64,000 nucleotides of DNA from NCBI RefSeq assembly GCF_000686705.1, contig NZ_JMLJ01000015.1, positions 62,001 to 126,000 on the forward strand, read 5' to 3'. How positions within the stretch are numbered: position 1 is the stretch's first letter; each line of letters starts with the position of its first letter. Shown here piece after piece: positions 18,405-27,285 of this stretch. This DNA comes from Clostridium hydrogeniformans DSM 21757 (lineage in GTDB: Bacteria > Bacillota > Clostridia > Clostridiales > Clostridiaceae). The translations under genes and the position numbers were made by a program. The notes beneath the pieces are model-generated. The model saw only the letters and a list, made by a program, of their open reading frames with translations. It was not told the DNA's origin and made no database searches.

Positions 18405-18416
18405 TAATTCACCCCC

Positions 18417-19084
18417 TTACTTATTTTTTATCCTTCCTAATATTTTTTCTGCTTTTTCAATGCTTTGTTTTTCCTGTGTTTTATCCATCTTTTTATTGCT
18501 TGTTTGTTGCTTAGACTGTATTTCATCTTTCCACACTTCAAAATCTTTATCAATCCATTTATGTAGCCATATTTGCCATAAGTCCTCTTCTCTTTGTTCA
18601 TTTATTAAATAAGAAATAAAATCCGCCAGTTCTTGCATATCCATAGCGGAAAGCAATCCTAACGGATTATTATATCTTCTATATAGTAAATCTTTAAATT
18701 TATTCTCTCCTATTGAAAAGATGAGAATATAAGCTTGAAAAAACTCTTTAATTCCTCCTTCTTAAAGAAATCCATAATTAGAGTGTTATATTGTAGGAAA
18801 TCTAATTCTTCTACTTCCTCAGTTTTCAAGTCACACAAATTTGATAGCAACTGGTTTATTTCTTTCTGTGCATTAGATAAATTCATCATAACTATATCAG
18901 CTATATCTAACATTATTTCAACACCTATAGTTTGATAATCCTTTTCTGTTTTCTTTTCCTTGCTAAAATTACCTTGTTTCTTTAAAAACTCTTTTATAGC
19001 TTCCTTTGCTCCTGTTTTAGACATTATTTTAAGCATTAAAAATGTATCTTGACCGCCTAATTTTCTCATTTCTAAATTTTCCAT
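18417..19084 (-). CDS. Tail assembly chaperone GT fusion, made by -1 frameshift
   Basis: Translation from 19084 follows the G frame to a slippery heptamer T TTT TTC at 18743-18737, then shifts back one base and reads QAYILIFSIGENKFKDLL without interruption to the stop at 18417. The fusion is 222 residues (116 before, 106 after). The downstream frame has no own good ribosome binding site. G and GT help wrap the tape measure protein during tail assembly, as in lambda. Place between major tail protein and tape measure is canonical. Coordinates cover both frames. Confidence 0.85.
18710..19084 (-). CDS. Tail assembly chaperone G
   Basis: 124 residues, the unshifted product. Helical and acidic/lysine-rich, with MENLEMRKLGGQDTFLMLKI at the start, which is common in siphovirus chaperones of Firmicutes. 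It has an AGGAGGAATTTT ribosome binding site and follows a hairpin (19104-19137) that should lower expression relative to the major tail protein. Confidence 0.85.
   Translation of the reverse strand: MENLEMRKLGGQDTFLMLKIMSKTGAKEAIKEFLKKQGNFSKEKKTEKDYQTIGVEIMLDIADIVMMNLSNAQKEINQLLSNLCDLKTEEVEELDFLQYNTLIMDFFKKEELKSFFKLIFSSFQ
18737..18743 (-). other. Programmed -1 frameshift site
   Basis: The minus-strand heptamer T TTT TTC is in phase with the G frame (AGT TTT TTC). The -1 frame is open from here for 106 codons, while the 0 frame ends 25 bp later at 18710-18712. Confidence 0.85.
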
Positions 19085-19103
19085 AATTAAAATTCCTCCT
19101 TAA

Positions 19104-19137
19104 AATAGAAAAGAACCCACATAGTGAGTTCTTTATT
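19104..19137 (-). terminator. Partial terminator after the major tail gene
   Basis: Minus-strand stem AAGAACTCAC / GGGTTCTT followed by TTTCTATTTT, in the gap between major tail protein and chaperone genes. Confidence 0.6.
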
Positions 19138-19141
19138 ATTC

Positions 19142-19771
19142 TTATATTTCATCAGCCTTGGATTCTTGCTTTACTTCCTTATTTATTGGTGGAAAGTATA
19201 TTCTAGCTGGTAACTTTCTATTCGCTACCTGTTCGGCTCCTGCATGTGCCTCAAATGTCATTTTTAATACTGCTTCTTCATCATCTTTAGTTTCAACATC
19301 CAACCCTGAAGTGCATAAAGCGTTATCTAAAATTACAATAATAGGTTGCTCACTTCCTGTTATCGTTCCAACTAAAGCCAGATTCTCAAAATAGTCACTT
19401 TCTTCTAACTTAGACTTTCCTTCAATTACTTTATAACCTTCTGGAGCTTCACCTTCTTTTATATCTCTTATTTCTCCATTAATAGCAAGCCTTATATTCT
19501 CTGCTGTAATCTCTTTTATATTAATCTCTAATGTAGCATTAGAGCTTTTAAGAACTTCTTGACCTACAGCCTTAGTAAATACTCCATCAACCTCTATTTG
19601 TCTATATTCATTCTCTATGGTTAACTTATTACCATCACTAGTAGCACCTAATAAAGTCCCTTCCCATTCCTTATTTTCTTTATTATATTTAAGATTTTTA
19701 TATACAGCTCCAGAATCTACCCAATAATGCTGAGGGGTAGATTTAGTGTATCCTGTTCTTTGCAAACCCAT
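19142..19771 (-). CDS. Major tail protein
   Basis: 209 residues, beta-rich. Opening MGLQRTGYTKSTPQHYWVDS and the GTITGSEQPIIVILDNALCT region are typical of the tube proteins of Firmicute siphoviruses. It is made in many copies to build the tail tube. A hairpin directly downstream and the chaperone pair next in line support the call. Confidence 0.85.
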   Translation of the reverse strand: MGLQRTGYTKSTPQHYWVDSGAVYKNLKYNKENKEWEGTLLGATSDGNKLTIENEYRQIEVDGVFTKAVGQEVLKSSNATLEINIKEITAENIRLAINGEIRDIKEGEAPEGYKVIEGKSKLEESDYFENLALVGTITGSEQPIIVILDNALCTSGLDVETKDDEEAVLKMTFEAHAGAEQVANRKLPARIYFPPINKEVKQESKADEI

Positions 19772-19775
19772 ATTA

Positions 19776-20141
19776 TTACCTCCAATCTACTTTACAATAT
19801 ATTTGTATCCATCTTCTCTTTATTTGTGGGTTAGTAGTAGGTATTATTTTTCTATTTGACACTTTAAGTTGCAATAATACCGCCTCTGATAATATTCTAT
19901 TTTTTATAAAATGTTTTCTAATGTCTTCTGTAAGCTGTTCTAATCTCGTAGTATCTCCACCACAATGATCAAATACATCTACATCAACATAAAAACCTTC
20001 TCTTGTATTTTCTAGCATTTCACTAGAATAAGAGAAGGTCAAGTATGGATATATTACTTTATCAGATGTGTTTATTTCTAAGTAGCTTTCTTTACATATC
20101 TTTTTAAACTCTTTTGTTATTTCCTTTAAAAAAGGTAACAT
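19776..20141 (-). CDS. Probable tail terminator/completion protein
   Basis: 121 residues. Its alpha/beta pattern, with DVDVFDHCGGDTTRLEQLTEDIRKHF in the middle and a beta C-terminus, and its place just before the major tail protein match gp17-like tail completion proteins. These cap the tail tube at the head end. The family call depends mainly on gene order. Confidence 0.65.
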   Translation of the reverse strand: MLPFLKEITKEFKKICKESYLEINTSDKVIYPYLTFSYSSEMLENTREGFYVDVDVFDHCGGDTTRLEQLTEDIRKHFIKNRILSEAVLLQLKVSNRKIIPTTNPQIKRRWIQIYCKVDWR

Positions 20142-20145
20142 TCTA

Positions 20146-20553
20146 TCACCTTATCTCACTTAAATATTTATTTAATAGTTTAATTAATTCCTGCTTATTT
20201 TGCCTATAAGCTGGTCTTAAATAAGGTTTAGGCTTCATCCCTTTGGTAAAGACTGCTTTACCTTCAGTATTAATGTAAACCCATCCACCTTTTCTTCCCT
20301 GGCCATTCTCTGCAAATTCTCCTGTACCAAATTCAACATAAATAGCATAATCAGCGTTAGTTCCTATATATGCTTCTAATTTATCAACTACAATTTTATG
20401 GTTTATTGATGTTTTCAAATTAGATGTGTCAACTGGTACCAAGGCTTTCGCTTGACCTTGTATTACCAAAGCAACAGCCTTAAGCCATTTTATATTAGCT
20501 GTCTTTATAGCTTTTTTACAAGCTTTTGAGTTATCTTTAAAATTACTAGGCAT
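20146..20553 (-). CDS. HK97 gp10-like head-tail component
   Basis: 135 residues from the ATG at 20553, which is well placed after an AGGTGA ribosome binding site inside the upstream gene. The central region LVPVDTSNLKTSI, then YIGTNADYAIYVEFGTG, is the hallmark of the HK97 gp10 family, involved in joining the head to the tail. A C-terminal basic helix (RPAYRQNKQELIKLLNKYL) follows. It overlaps the previous gene by 8 bp. Confidence 0.88.
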   Translation of the reverse strand: MPSNFKDNSKACKKAIKTANIKWLKAVALVIQGQAKALVPVDTSNLKTSINHKIVVDKLEAYIGTNADYAIYVEFGTGEFAENGQGRKGGWVYINTEGKAVFTKGMKPKPYLRPAYRQNKQELIKLLNKYLSEIR

Positions 20554-20884
20554 TATATTCACCTATAAACTTAAGATATATTTCTAAATGGTGATTCATA
20601 GATAAAGGATCATCAACTAAAGTGATATCATATCTATTATTTTTATTATCTATCATCCACTGTTTGTTGCTTATATCCTCTCTATAATCTGTAATAAGAA
20701 TATGAGTAGATTCCTGAATAAAAGAATTATTTGTACTTGTTTCATCTCCAGTTAATAAATCTAAAAACCCTTGTATCTTAAATAGTTCAGCTTCTTTTTC
20801 GATATTTCCGCCTATTCCATTATCTTTTTTAATAATCCCTTTAACAGAAAAATAAAGTGCTCTTGATGTATCTATTATGACCAC
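20546..20884 (-). CDS. Head-closure/stopper-like protein
   Basis: About 112 residues, beta-rich, with TDYREDISNKQWMIDNKNNR and DPLSMNHHLEIYLKFIGEY. Place between adaptor and gp10-like genes fits SPP1 gp16-type stoppers that close the portal channel. No ATG lies near the ribosome binding site: the frame opens with a GTG (20884) overlapping GAGGTGG, or with ATA codons just after it. Start uncertain. Confidence 0.6.
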   Translation of the reverse strand: MVIIDTSRALYFSVKGIIKKDNGIGGNIEKEAELFKIQGFLDLLTGDETSTNNSFIQESTHILITDYREDISNKQWMIDNKNNRYDITLVDDPLSMNHHLEIYLKFIGEYNA

Positions 20885-21429
20885 CTCAATTTTTTATATT
20901 TATCTAGGAATTTTAATAATGCTGATGGATAACCCTCTACACTTTCATTATTTCCCATATCAAAATAGGTAGTAGATACTCTAGCTATAGTTTCTTGTTT
21001 AATACCTATCTTATCAGTCATTTTATTATCATATTGAAGTAATTTAATTACTCCTAGCTTTATATCAGAAGGATATATTACTTTAGTTATAAGACAATTA
21101 CTTCCTTCCTCTTGTATCTCACCCTTAACTTTTATATAAGTTTCAGATACCTCTATGACTTCATGAACTCCATTATTTTGAATACTATCATCTATATCTA
21201 TGGTATTGCCTTCTCTAAATCCTAAAGTTTTAAAATTAGCTCCTGTTATTGTATTTCCAATATTAAAGACTAGATTAGTATTTACCCTTACCCTAATATC
21301 TAAAAATTTATTATTAGTTTTATTTCTTATCATGATTTCTAATGCTTCGAGCTTCATTTGTAACTCATAATTTTGGCTATCATCTTTTACTTTTAAGAGC
21401 TTCTTAGCTTCTTCTAAAGGTATAATCAT
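20875..21429 (-). CDS. Head-tail adaptor (gp15/gp6-like connector)
   Basis: 184 residues. The N-terminal helical part (IPLEEAKKLLKVKDDSQNYELQ) and the C-terminal helices (LGVIKLLQYDNKM, then GYPSALLKFLDKYKKLRW) match phage head-tail connector proteins. An inserted beta domain lies between them. It follows the capsid gene and binds the portal. The helical parts are convincing; the beta insert is longer than in most relatives I recall. Confidence 0.75.
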   Translation of the reverse strand: MIIPLEEAKKLLKVKDDSQNYELQMKLEALEIMIRNKTNNKFLDIRVRVNTNLVFNIGNTITGANFKTLGFREGNTIDIDDSIQNNGVHEVIEVSETYIKVKGEIQEEGSNCLITKVIYPSDIKLGVIKLLQYDNKMTDKIGIKQETIARVSTTYFDMGNNESVEGYPSALLKFLDKYKKLRWS

Positions 21430-21445
21430 TTAATCACCACCTAAT

Positions 21446-21478
21446 AAAAAGACTAGTGACTTACTACACTAGTCTTAT
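21446..21478 (-). terminator. Terminator overlapping the capsid stop codon
   Basis: Minus-strand stem AAGACTAGTG / CACTAGTCTT followed by TTTAT. It would reduce read-through after the highly expressed capsid gene. Confidence 0.75.
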
Positions 21479-22317
21479 ACTGTAGAAGTACCCTCTTTTA
21501 ATTTCACTGTAAGATTTGCTAAACAATCTGGTTGAACTACTTTAGTTCCATATACATATAATCCTTTCATTGCATCAGAAAAGGACTTCTCTGGTCTATA
21601 TGCCTCTATTTCAGTTACTTGTCCTGCAAATGAAATAGCCATGTCAGTGCCGGCCATAATATTATATTTCCCTGCATTAACTGGTACATTATTAGACATC
21701 CTTATACTAAATCCAGATACAGAAGCCCCTTCTACTAAACCATTTTCAAGTACCTTATATTCTTTTGTAAACCTTGGATCTTTTGCGATTAACCCTAAAT
21801 AGAAAGGTGGTAATATAACAAATCTTCCTGTCCTAGGAACATTCTTTTCATCAAGTTTAACCCCTAAATCAACTAAAATATCATAAGCATTAGAAACTGT
21901 TACTTCTATAGGTGTAGTATTATTACCCATTTTTATATTAGCATCTTTAACTAATCCAGCTATATATTGATCTATTACATCTTGTATAGCATAAGAAGCT
22001 CTCTCCATTCCTTTATCTACTAATTTTACGTTAGCTTGGGCTCTATCTACATCATCCACCTTAAAGTTAAAATATTTAGCCTGGTCTATAGTAAGTATAG
22101 TTTGTTCAGAACTTAATTCCTCCGGATCATCAATTTTTCCATCTTTATAATCCTTAACTGTTACATTACCCATCTTATTAATCTTAACAGTATCTCCAAA
22201 AGATTTAATTTCCCCTTCATAATCTCTATTAACTGCGTTAGCATAAACTAATTTCTTATCTAAATTAGCAAGTAACCTAGCACTCCATATTTGTGGTATA
22301 AAATTTTTAACTGACAT
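21475..22317 (-). CDS. Major capsid protein
   Basis: 280 residues. The opening MSVKNFIPQIWSARLLANLD and the TVKINKMGNVTVKDY, IDQAKYFNFKVDDVDRAQ segments are typical of the P22-coat-like/HK97-fold capsid family in Clostridium phages. It sits between scaffold and connector genes and has its own downstream terminator, as expected for the most abundant virion protein. Confidence 0.88.
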   Translation of the reverse strand: MSVKNFIPQIWSARLLANLDKKLVYANAVNRDYEGEIKSFGDTVKINKMGNVTVKDYKDGKIDDPEELSSEQTILTIDQAKYFNFKVDDVDRAQANVKLVDKGMERASYAIQDVIDQYIAGLVKDANIKMGNNTTPIEVTVSNAYDILVDLGVKLDEKNVPRTGRFVILPPFYLGLIAKDPRFTKEYKVLENGLVEGASVSGFSIRMSNNVPVNAGKYNIMAGTDMAISFAGQVTEIEAYRPEKSFSDAMKGLYVYGTKVVQPDCLANLTVKLKEGTSTV

Positions 22318-22333
22318 TTAACATCTTCCTTCC

Positions 22334-22951
22334 TTATTCATCAAATTTTAAGTCTTTAATTGTATCCCAGCTCTTATTTATTTCATCTGGTGTCATATTC
22401 TTAAGTTGCTCCATAGTAAAGCTTTGTGGTGGATTATCTGTTCCTGGTAACTTATTAGCTATCACCTTTGGGTCTTGTTTTTCTGGTTCTTTTTTATCCT
22501 CAACCTTGAAAAATGAATTATTATTTTCCGAAAGCTCTTTAATCTTATTATCTAGATCTTTTTCAATATCAACCTCTTCAATATTTCCTAGTTTGTAAAG
22601 CATATACTCAACATCAGTACATCCTATATCTTTTAACTTACTTTTTATAGTAAACTCTTTTTCTCTTTTAGTTGATGTCTCTTTAAGCGTTGCTATTTCT
22701 TTTTCATAATTAGATACCTTATTTTGCAACTCTTCATTATCTATATTATTCTTTTTTAAATCCTTAATAGTTGAATTGGCAGTATTAATCTGTCCTTCTA
22801 AGTCCTCTTTTTGACCCTTAAGCTTATTGTATCGCTCCTCTATATTTTCTTCTGATGTTGTATATATTTTATTTTCTCTCATATCTGAAAGCATTTTGTT
22901 TATTTGTCCATCACTTAATCCTTGTGATTTTAAAAATTCATTAAATCCCAT
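22334..22951 (-). CDS. Capsid scaffolding protein
   Basis: 205 residues, strongly acidic and helical. Residues about 40-110 form a coiled coil (ERYNKLKGQKEDLEGQINTA), and the C-terminus is flexible with PGTDNPPQSFTMEQLKNMTP. This is the phage minor structural GP20/DUF4355-like scaffold pattern. It is placed directly upstream of the capsid gene. It would guide procapsid assembly and then leave or be degraded. Confidence 0.85.
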   Translation of the reverse strand: MGFNEFLKSQGLSDGQINKMLSDMRENKIYTTSEENIEERYNKLKGQKEDLEGQINTANSTIKDLKKNNIDNEELQNKVSNYEKEIATLKETSTKREKEFTIKSKLKDIGCTDVEYMLYKLGNIEEVDIEKDLDNKIKELSENNNSFFKVEDKKEPEKQDPKVIANKLPGTDNPPQSFTMEQLKNMTPDEINKSWDTIKDLKFDE

Positions 22952-23050
22952 ATTCCTTACCTCCTAAATACGCTTTTTACGTGGTTGCTTCACATATTAG
23001 TTATATCCTTTATTCTTTTACGCCTATAAGTAGTTATTATAAAAAGGCAA

Positions 23051-23086
23051 AATAAAAACATCCTATTCCTAAAAATAGAATGTTAC
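23051..23086 (-). terminator. Terminator downstream of a small phage gene
   Basis: Minus-strand stem AACATTCTATT / AATAGGATGTT followed by TTTATTTT, overlapping the stop of 23083-23286. Confidence 0.75.
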
Positions 23087-23286
23087 TTTATCTTTATTAT
23101 CATTGATTCATACTCATTGAAAATTTCTTCAACTGTATATTCGCCATATTTTTCCCATAAAATTTCATCATGTTCATTAACATAAATTTCACCAGTTTTA
23201 GTTGGAATGAATAATTCTTTCTCCTCATATAGATTTAATATATATATACTTTCTTTTAAAACACCTCTTAGCTCTTTAACCTTCAT
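23083..23286 (-). CDS. Small phage protein, unknown
   Basis: 67 residues, acidic, starting MKVKELRGVLKESIYILNLY and ending EEIFNEYESMIIKIK. An alpha/beta/alpha pattern is likely. It is inserted in the head gene region with its own terminator, so it may be an independently expressed moron. No family recognised. Confidence 0.5.
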   Translation of the reverse strand: MKVKELRGVLKESIYILNLYEEKELFIPTKTGEIYVNEHDEILWEKYGEYTVEEIFNEYESMIIKIK

Positions 23287-23330
23287 ACTCTTCTCCTAGC
23301 ATATAGTGAAAACACCCTATATCTAGAGTG

Positions 23331-23615
23331 CTATTCTCCTGGTTTAAACTTATTTCCACATTTTAAACAAGTTATTTCTATTTTATCTTTTCCTATAAAA
23401 CCTCCAACACCACCTAATAAAATCCCCTTCTTTATATCATATCCTTTTTTATTAGCTGAGAGTTTTATTGATAAACATTTAGGGCAATATACTTCCCCCT
23501 GCTCATCTAATTCTGATTTTTTATTTTCAAATTCTGATCTTTCTTTCCTTGCTTCTTCAATCTTTTTTCTATCAATTTCCTTTTGTTTCTCTATCATTTT
23601 TCTAAAAAACCCCAT
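23331..23615 (-). CDS. Small zinc-ribbon protein
   Basis: 94 residues. A highly charged N-terminal helix (RKMIEKQKEIDRKKIEEARK) precedes a C-terminal zinc ribbon with CPKC and CLKC pairs, separated by a Gly-rich loop (GILLGGVGGFIGKDK). Four cysteines would bind one zinc. The gene lies between the gp7-like and scaffold genes, where accessory genes are often inserted. Function unknown. Confidence 0.6.
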   Translation of the reverse strand: MGFFRKMIEKQKEIDRKKIEEARKERSEFENKKSELDEQGEVYCPKCLSIKLSANKKGYDIKKGILLGGVGGFIGKDKIEITCLKCGNKFKPGE

Positions 23616-23663
23616 ATCATCACCTCTTATGTATTATATTACATAGAAGGTTAGATATTCAAG

Positions 23664-24584
23664 TTAGGATATAACTTGCGTTCCTTTAACTCTATTATTA
23701 GACCATTCATCATAATTCGTATATGAAATTGTTTTTTTATTCTCATTATCTCTTCTAAGTTCTGGTGATATTCCATCAACTACAACTACGGTATCACATT
23801 TGCAATGTATATCTTCACTTGCCACTCCGAATAGTCTTGGTTGGGGTGCTTTATTCCCATCAATCTCAAACTCCTCGTCAATAAGTACTGTTTGCCCATC
23901 TAACCTTTGATGTGAAGGTCTAGTTTTTTTACTTAAAGTTGATACCCATTTCTTTTTTAAATCTATGCCCAGGTTATTTGCTTCTTGGTAACTGTCTTCT
24001 CTTGCTAAACTTCTGAGTCTATTTCCCTCCGTTATGGCTATTCTTAAACTCTGTTTGTAATCAGCACCTGATATTTCACTTAACTTTTTGGCCATAACCC
24101 TATATCCTTTATCATTTATCATAGTGTCATGTAAACACGCTTTTACTCTTAGTTTTAAGTCATGTAAGTGTTTGGCATATAGTCTTTCTGATAATTTCAA
24201 CCCTTCTATCGGGTATTCTATAGACTTTCTTATATAATCCTCATTCAGCATAGAAAAACTTAGATTTAAATTATAACTACTTTCTAACTCATAAAATAGT
24301 CCAAAGTAATTTTCTTCATACATTTTGAAAGCATGAGTATTTATGTATTTATTATTTGCTTTATACAGATTACTAAGAGTTTTATTTACTTGCATTTCCA
24401 AAGACTTAACCCTATTATATTGCAACCATTCAGCATAAGTTAAATCAGAATATCTAGTCATATAATCCTTTATAGAAGATTTTATTTCTCCTAAAGCATT
24501 TGTATAGTTTAGAATAAGTAGCCTTTCGACTTCATTTTCATTCTTACTCATCATGTTAAAAAGCTCTTTATAATACTTATTCAT
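23664..24584 (-). CDS. Minor head protein, SPP1 gp7/Mu F family
   Basis: 306 residues. Residues about 150-270 hold the Phage_Mu_F domain: EGNRLRSLAREDSYQEAN, then KKWVSTLSKKTRPSHQRLDG, ending in ASEDIHCKCDTVVVV with the conserved His-x-Cys-x-Cys. These proteins sit inside the capsid near the portal and affect DNA ejection. The gene overlaps the portal gene by 8 bp. Confidence 0.9.
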   Translation of the reverse strand: MNKYYKELFNMMSKNENEVERLLILNYTNALGEIKSSIKDYMTRYSDLTYAEWLQYNRVKSLEMQVNKTLSNLYKANNKYINTHAFKMYEENYFGLFYELESSYNLNLSFSMLNEDYIRKSIEYPIEGLKLSERLYAKHLHDLKLRVKACLHDTMINDKGYRVMAKKLSEISGADYKQSLRIAITEGNRLRSLAREDSYQEANNLGIDLKKKWVSTLSKKTRPSHQRLDGQTVLIDEEFEIDGNKAPQPRLFGVASEDIHCKCDTVVVVDGISPELRRDNENKKTISYTNYDEWSNNRVKGTQVIS

Positions 24585-26046
24585 CTTCTTGAACCTCTTC
24601 TGGTGTTTTATTTATTAATTGCTCTGATAATGAATTGAAATCTACACTTTCAATTTCCTGTTTATCTAGCTTTTCCTTGACTTCTTCATAATCTAACTCT
24701 AATATTTCACATAGTAACTTAAGCACTGTATCATCATCAAGTCTTGATGCAGAAGTAAGAATATTATCTATCAATTGCCCCTTTGTTTCTGCCTCTATCT
24801 TCTCATTACTATAAACATCATTCTCATTGACCATTGTTTCTCTTACTATATTAATTTCAATATCCATGTAATTGTAAGTTGTATTATTCCTTTTATTAAT
24901 ATCATCTACTATGACTTTTAAGAGCTGTCTTATTAGCTTTCTAATCCTTATCTCTGTTTTATTGCATTTAAGGTCTAATAAGGCATAACGAGATTTAATA
25001 ACTACATTGGTTATATTCCCATCACCTATTTGGCTACTATCAAAACCCATACCAAATTTATATATACTTTCCTTATCTAATCTTAATTTAGATTCCCTTG
25101 CTGCTATCGGGATATCTATTGTTTTTATATCTATTCCACCCGATTCATCTACACCTATAGTTTTCTTTGTTTTAAGATTAGTAGTAAGCTCGTCAAGATT
25201 ATCTCCAGGATATCCCCTTACTACATATATTGCCTCCTGAAAGTCCTGTAAGTTATTAGATAAACTACAAGCCATTAGGTCATAATCATCTATTAAGGCT
25301 TTTACAGACTCTAAATCTGTTTTTTCATACTTATTATTTTGAAGTTTAAAAAATGGTATATATCCTAAGCTTCCTCCATCATAATAAGCCTTATCATCTT
25401 CAAGGATTATATGTGGTCTTGGGTTAGGATTTATACCACCATCCAACTTAAGCTCCTTACTGTTCTTATCCTGTATATAATAAGTTACGTCTTTATCTGT
25501 CCATACCTCTGCTTTAGTTATAGTTACTTCTTCATCTTGGTCCTGTATTTTAGTATCATAATACCTCACTATTGACTTTAACTTATAATGGTTCTTTTTA
25601 TCATATATTGGAACAACGCTGAGTGAATCAGCTATCTGGAAGTTAATTTTATTATCTTCATCTACATAAGCATATACATACTCATATCCTTTGTTTGAAG
25701 CTCCCTCTATTGCATTTTGTAGAAGCTCCTGAAAGTCTTCGTTTATATACTCTTTTAAATGTTCTTGTAAGTTTTCATCTTCCACTAAAACCTTTACTGG
25801 GTTACTTAATAAATATTGAACCTTTTGGTCTACCAATTCCGTGTGAAACTGGTGTGGTATCTTTATGTTAGACCTATATTTATCCTCTTTAAGAATACCA
25901 TTACTGTCATAATAGAAAAGCCTATAATTTAATATTTCATGCTCTCCCTTATAATACTTAAGTCCTTCTCTAGCCTTTGCTTTACTCTGTGATATTCTAT
26001 CTTTATCTATTAACTTCTTAATCTCTGATAGATTCAACCTTATCAC
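24577..26046 (-). CDS. Portal protein, SPP1 gp6-like
   Basis: 489 residues, the usual length for this family. It has a helical N-terminus, an alpha/beta core with YIPFFKLQNNKYEKTDLE and SVKALIDDYDLMACSLSNNLQ, the long channel-helix region (YALLDLKCNKTEIRIRKLIR) and an acidic C-terminus (TPEEVQEDE). It forms the 12-fold ring through which DNA is packaged and ejected, and follows the terminase. Confidence 0.92.
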   Translation of the reverse strand: MIRLNLSEIKKLIDKDRISQSKAKAREGLKYYKGEHEILNYRLFYYDSNGILKEDKYRSNIKIPHQFHTELVDQKVQYLLSNPVKVLVEDENLQEHLKEYINEDFQELLQNAIEGASNKGYEYVYAYVDEDNKINFQIADSLSVVPIYDKKNHYKLKSIVRYYDTKIQDQDEEVTITKAEVWTDKDVTYYIQDKNSKELKLDGGINPNPRPHIILEDDKAYYDGGSLGYIPFFKLQNNKYEKTDLESVKALIDDYDLMACSLSNNLQDFQEAIYVVRGYPGDNLDELTTNLKTKKTIGVDESGGIDIKTIDIPIAARESKLRLDKESIYKFGMGFDSSQIGDGNITNVVIKSRYALLDLKCNKTEIRIRKLIRQLLKVIVDDINKRNNTTYNYMDIEINIVRETMVNENDVYSNEKIEAETKGQLIDNILTSASRLDDDTVLKLLCEILELDYEEVKEKLDKQEIESVDFNSLSEQLINKTPEEVQEDE

Positions 26047-26049
26047 CCC

Positions 26050-27285
26050 CTACACTAGCCATTTGCTATTCTTCATATCATCTTCTAATGAATATCTAAG
26101 GGCATCTATTAAATGGTTATCCTTATCTATTGGTATAGGTAGTATATTCCCATTCTTATCCTCTTTGTATTTATATTTACTTATCTCATTTTTAAAGTTC
26201 TGGCATCTTGAATGTATTATAATTTCTAATCCTTGTAAAAACTTAATTCCATATTCAATACTTCCTGGTCCTTTATTAGCTGATTTAGCATTTACCTTTA
26301 ATTTTTTATATTCTGCAATTGACTTAGGCTCAGCGCTATCACAAATAACTCTACTAGTTCCAGACTTTTCTTTAACCTTTGGTGCTGACTCTTCATTAAG
26401 CAGTCCAACAGCTTCTATTTCATCACATATATAAAGCTTCTTTCTTGTCTTATCATAATGTGATTTTACATAAGCAAAAGGATCATCAGCAAATCCCCAG
26501 TCAACCCCATGTCTATGATTATCAAAAGTTTTTTCTATATCACTAAAATCTTTAACTTTCCAATTCTTAAATATAACAGCTCCAAGAACTCCCCAATTGC
26601 CTAATGTATAAACTTCATAATAATATTTGTCTGTCTCATTCTCTAACGCTAATATATCGTCTTTAGTTAAGAATTTATTATCTTTATATGTGGTCTTAAG
26701 TATGCTTATATTATCTTTTTCCACATACTGCTTATCATCTTCCCAAATACTAAAATACTCTTTATATAACCAATGGTCTTTTAATATAGGGTTAAAGCTT
26801 AAAGTTAATCTTTTAGTTACCTTACTCATTCCTCTAAGTCTTTTATCTAATTGCTTTACTGCTTTGTAATCTGTTTCGGTAGCTTCTTCCACCCATATAT
26901 CAGTTATTACACCATCTATAGGAGTTATAGACTTAATTTTTTCTGGATCATCTAGACCACAAAATAATATTTGCTTTTTATTTAATTTACAAGTGATTAT
27001 CATGTCTGTTTTATTAACATCAAAATACCCACTCATTTTCAAATTACTAATAGCTTTTGTTATTTCATTTAAGCATGATCTTTTAATTGTACTTTGGACA
27101 TTTCTCACTATTAAGTAATTCCTATTCCCCTTAAGTACATCCAAAACAGTTCTTTGAGCCAAAGAAAAAGATTTACCACTGGATGACCCTCCGTAGTAAA
27201 TCTGATAACGATTATTATTATTTAATTGATGTTTCAGGTATATTGGGTTAAATACATTTGAATTAATATTAAGATTAATCGCCAT
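26050..27285 (-). CDS. terL: Terminase large subunit
   Basis: 411 residues from the ATG at 27285, which follows GGTGAAG; an upstream ATG at 27297 lacks a site. The ATPase half has a Walker A variant (YYGGSSSGKSF) and Walker B with catalytic glutamates (GVITDIWVEEATE). The nuclease half has acidic residues in HGVDWGFADDP, ICDSAEPKSI and DNHLIDALRYSLED. It cuts and pumps phage DNA into the prohead with the portal. Confidence 0.95.
   Translation of the reverse strand: MAINLNINSNVFNPIYLKHQLNNNNRYQIYYGGSSSGKSFSLAQRTVLDVLKGNRNYLIVRNVQSTIKRSCLNEITKAISNLKMSGYFDVNKTDMIITCKLNKKQILFCGLDDPEKIKSITPIDGVITDIWVEEATETDYKAVKQLDKRLRGMSKVTKRLTLSFNPILKDHWLYKEYFSIWEDDKQYVEKDNISILKTTYKDNKFLTKDDILALENETDKYYYEVYTLGNWGVLGAVIFKNWKVKDFSDIEKTFDNHRHGVDWGFADDPFAYVKSHYDKTRKKLYICDEIEAVGLLNEESAPKVKEKSGTSRVICDSAEPKSIAEYKKLKVNAKSANKGPGSIEYGIKFLQGLEIIIHSRCQNFKNEISKYKYKEDKNGNILPIPIDKDNHLIDALRYSLEDDMKNSKWLV

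Noticed and set aside
18417-18656. Independent 79-residue gene
   Set aside because: It has no ribosome binding site and its frame continues upstream to the slippery site; it is the T part of a frameshift fusion.
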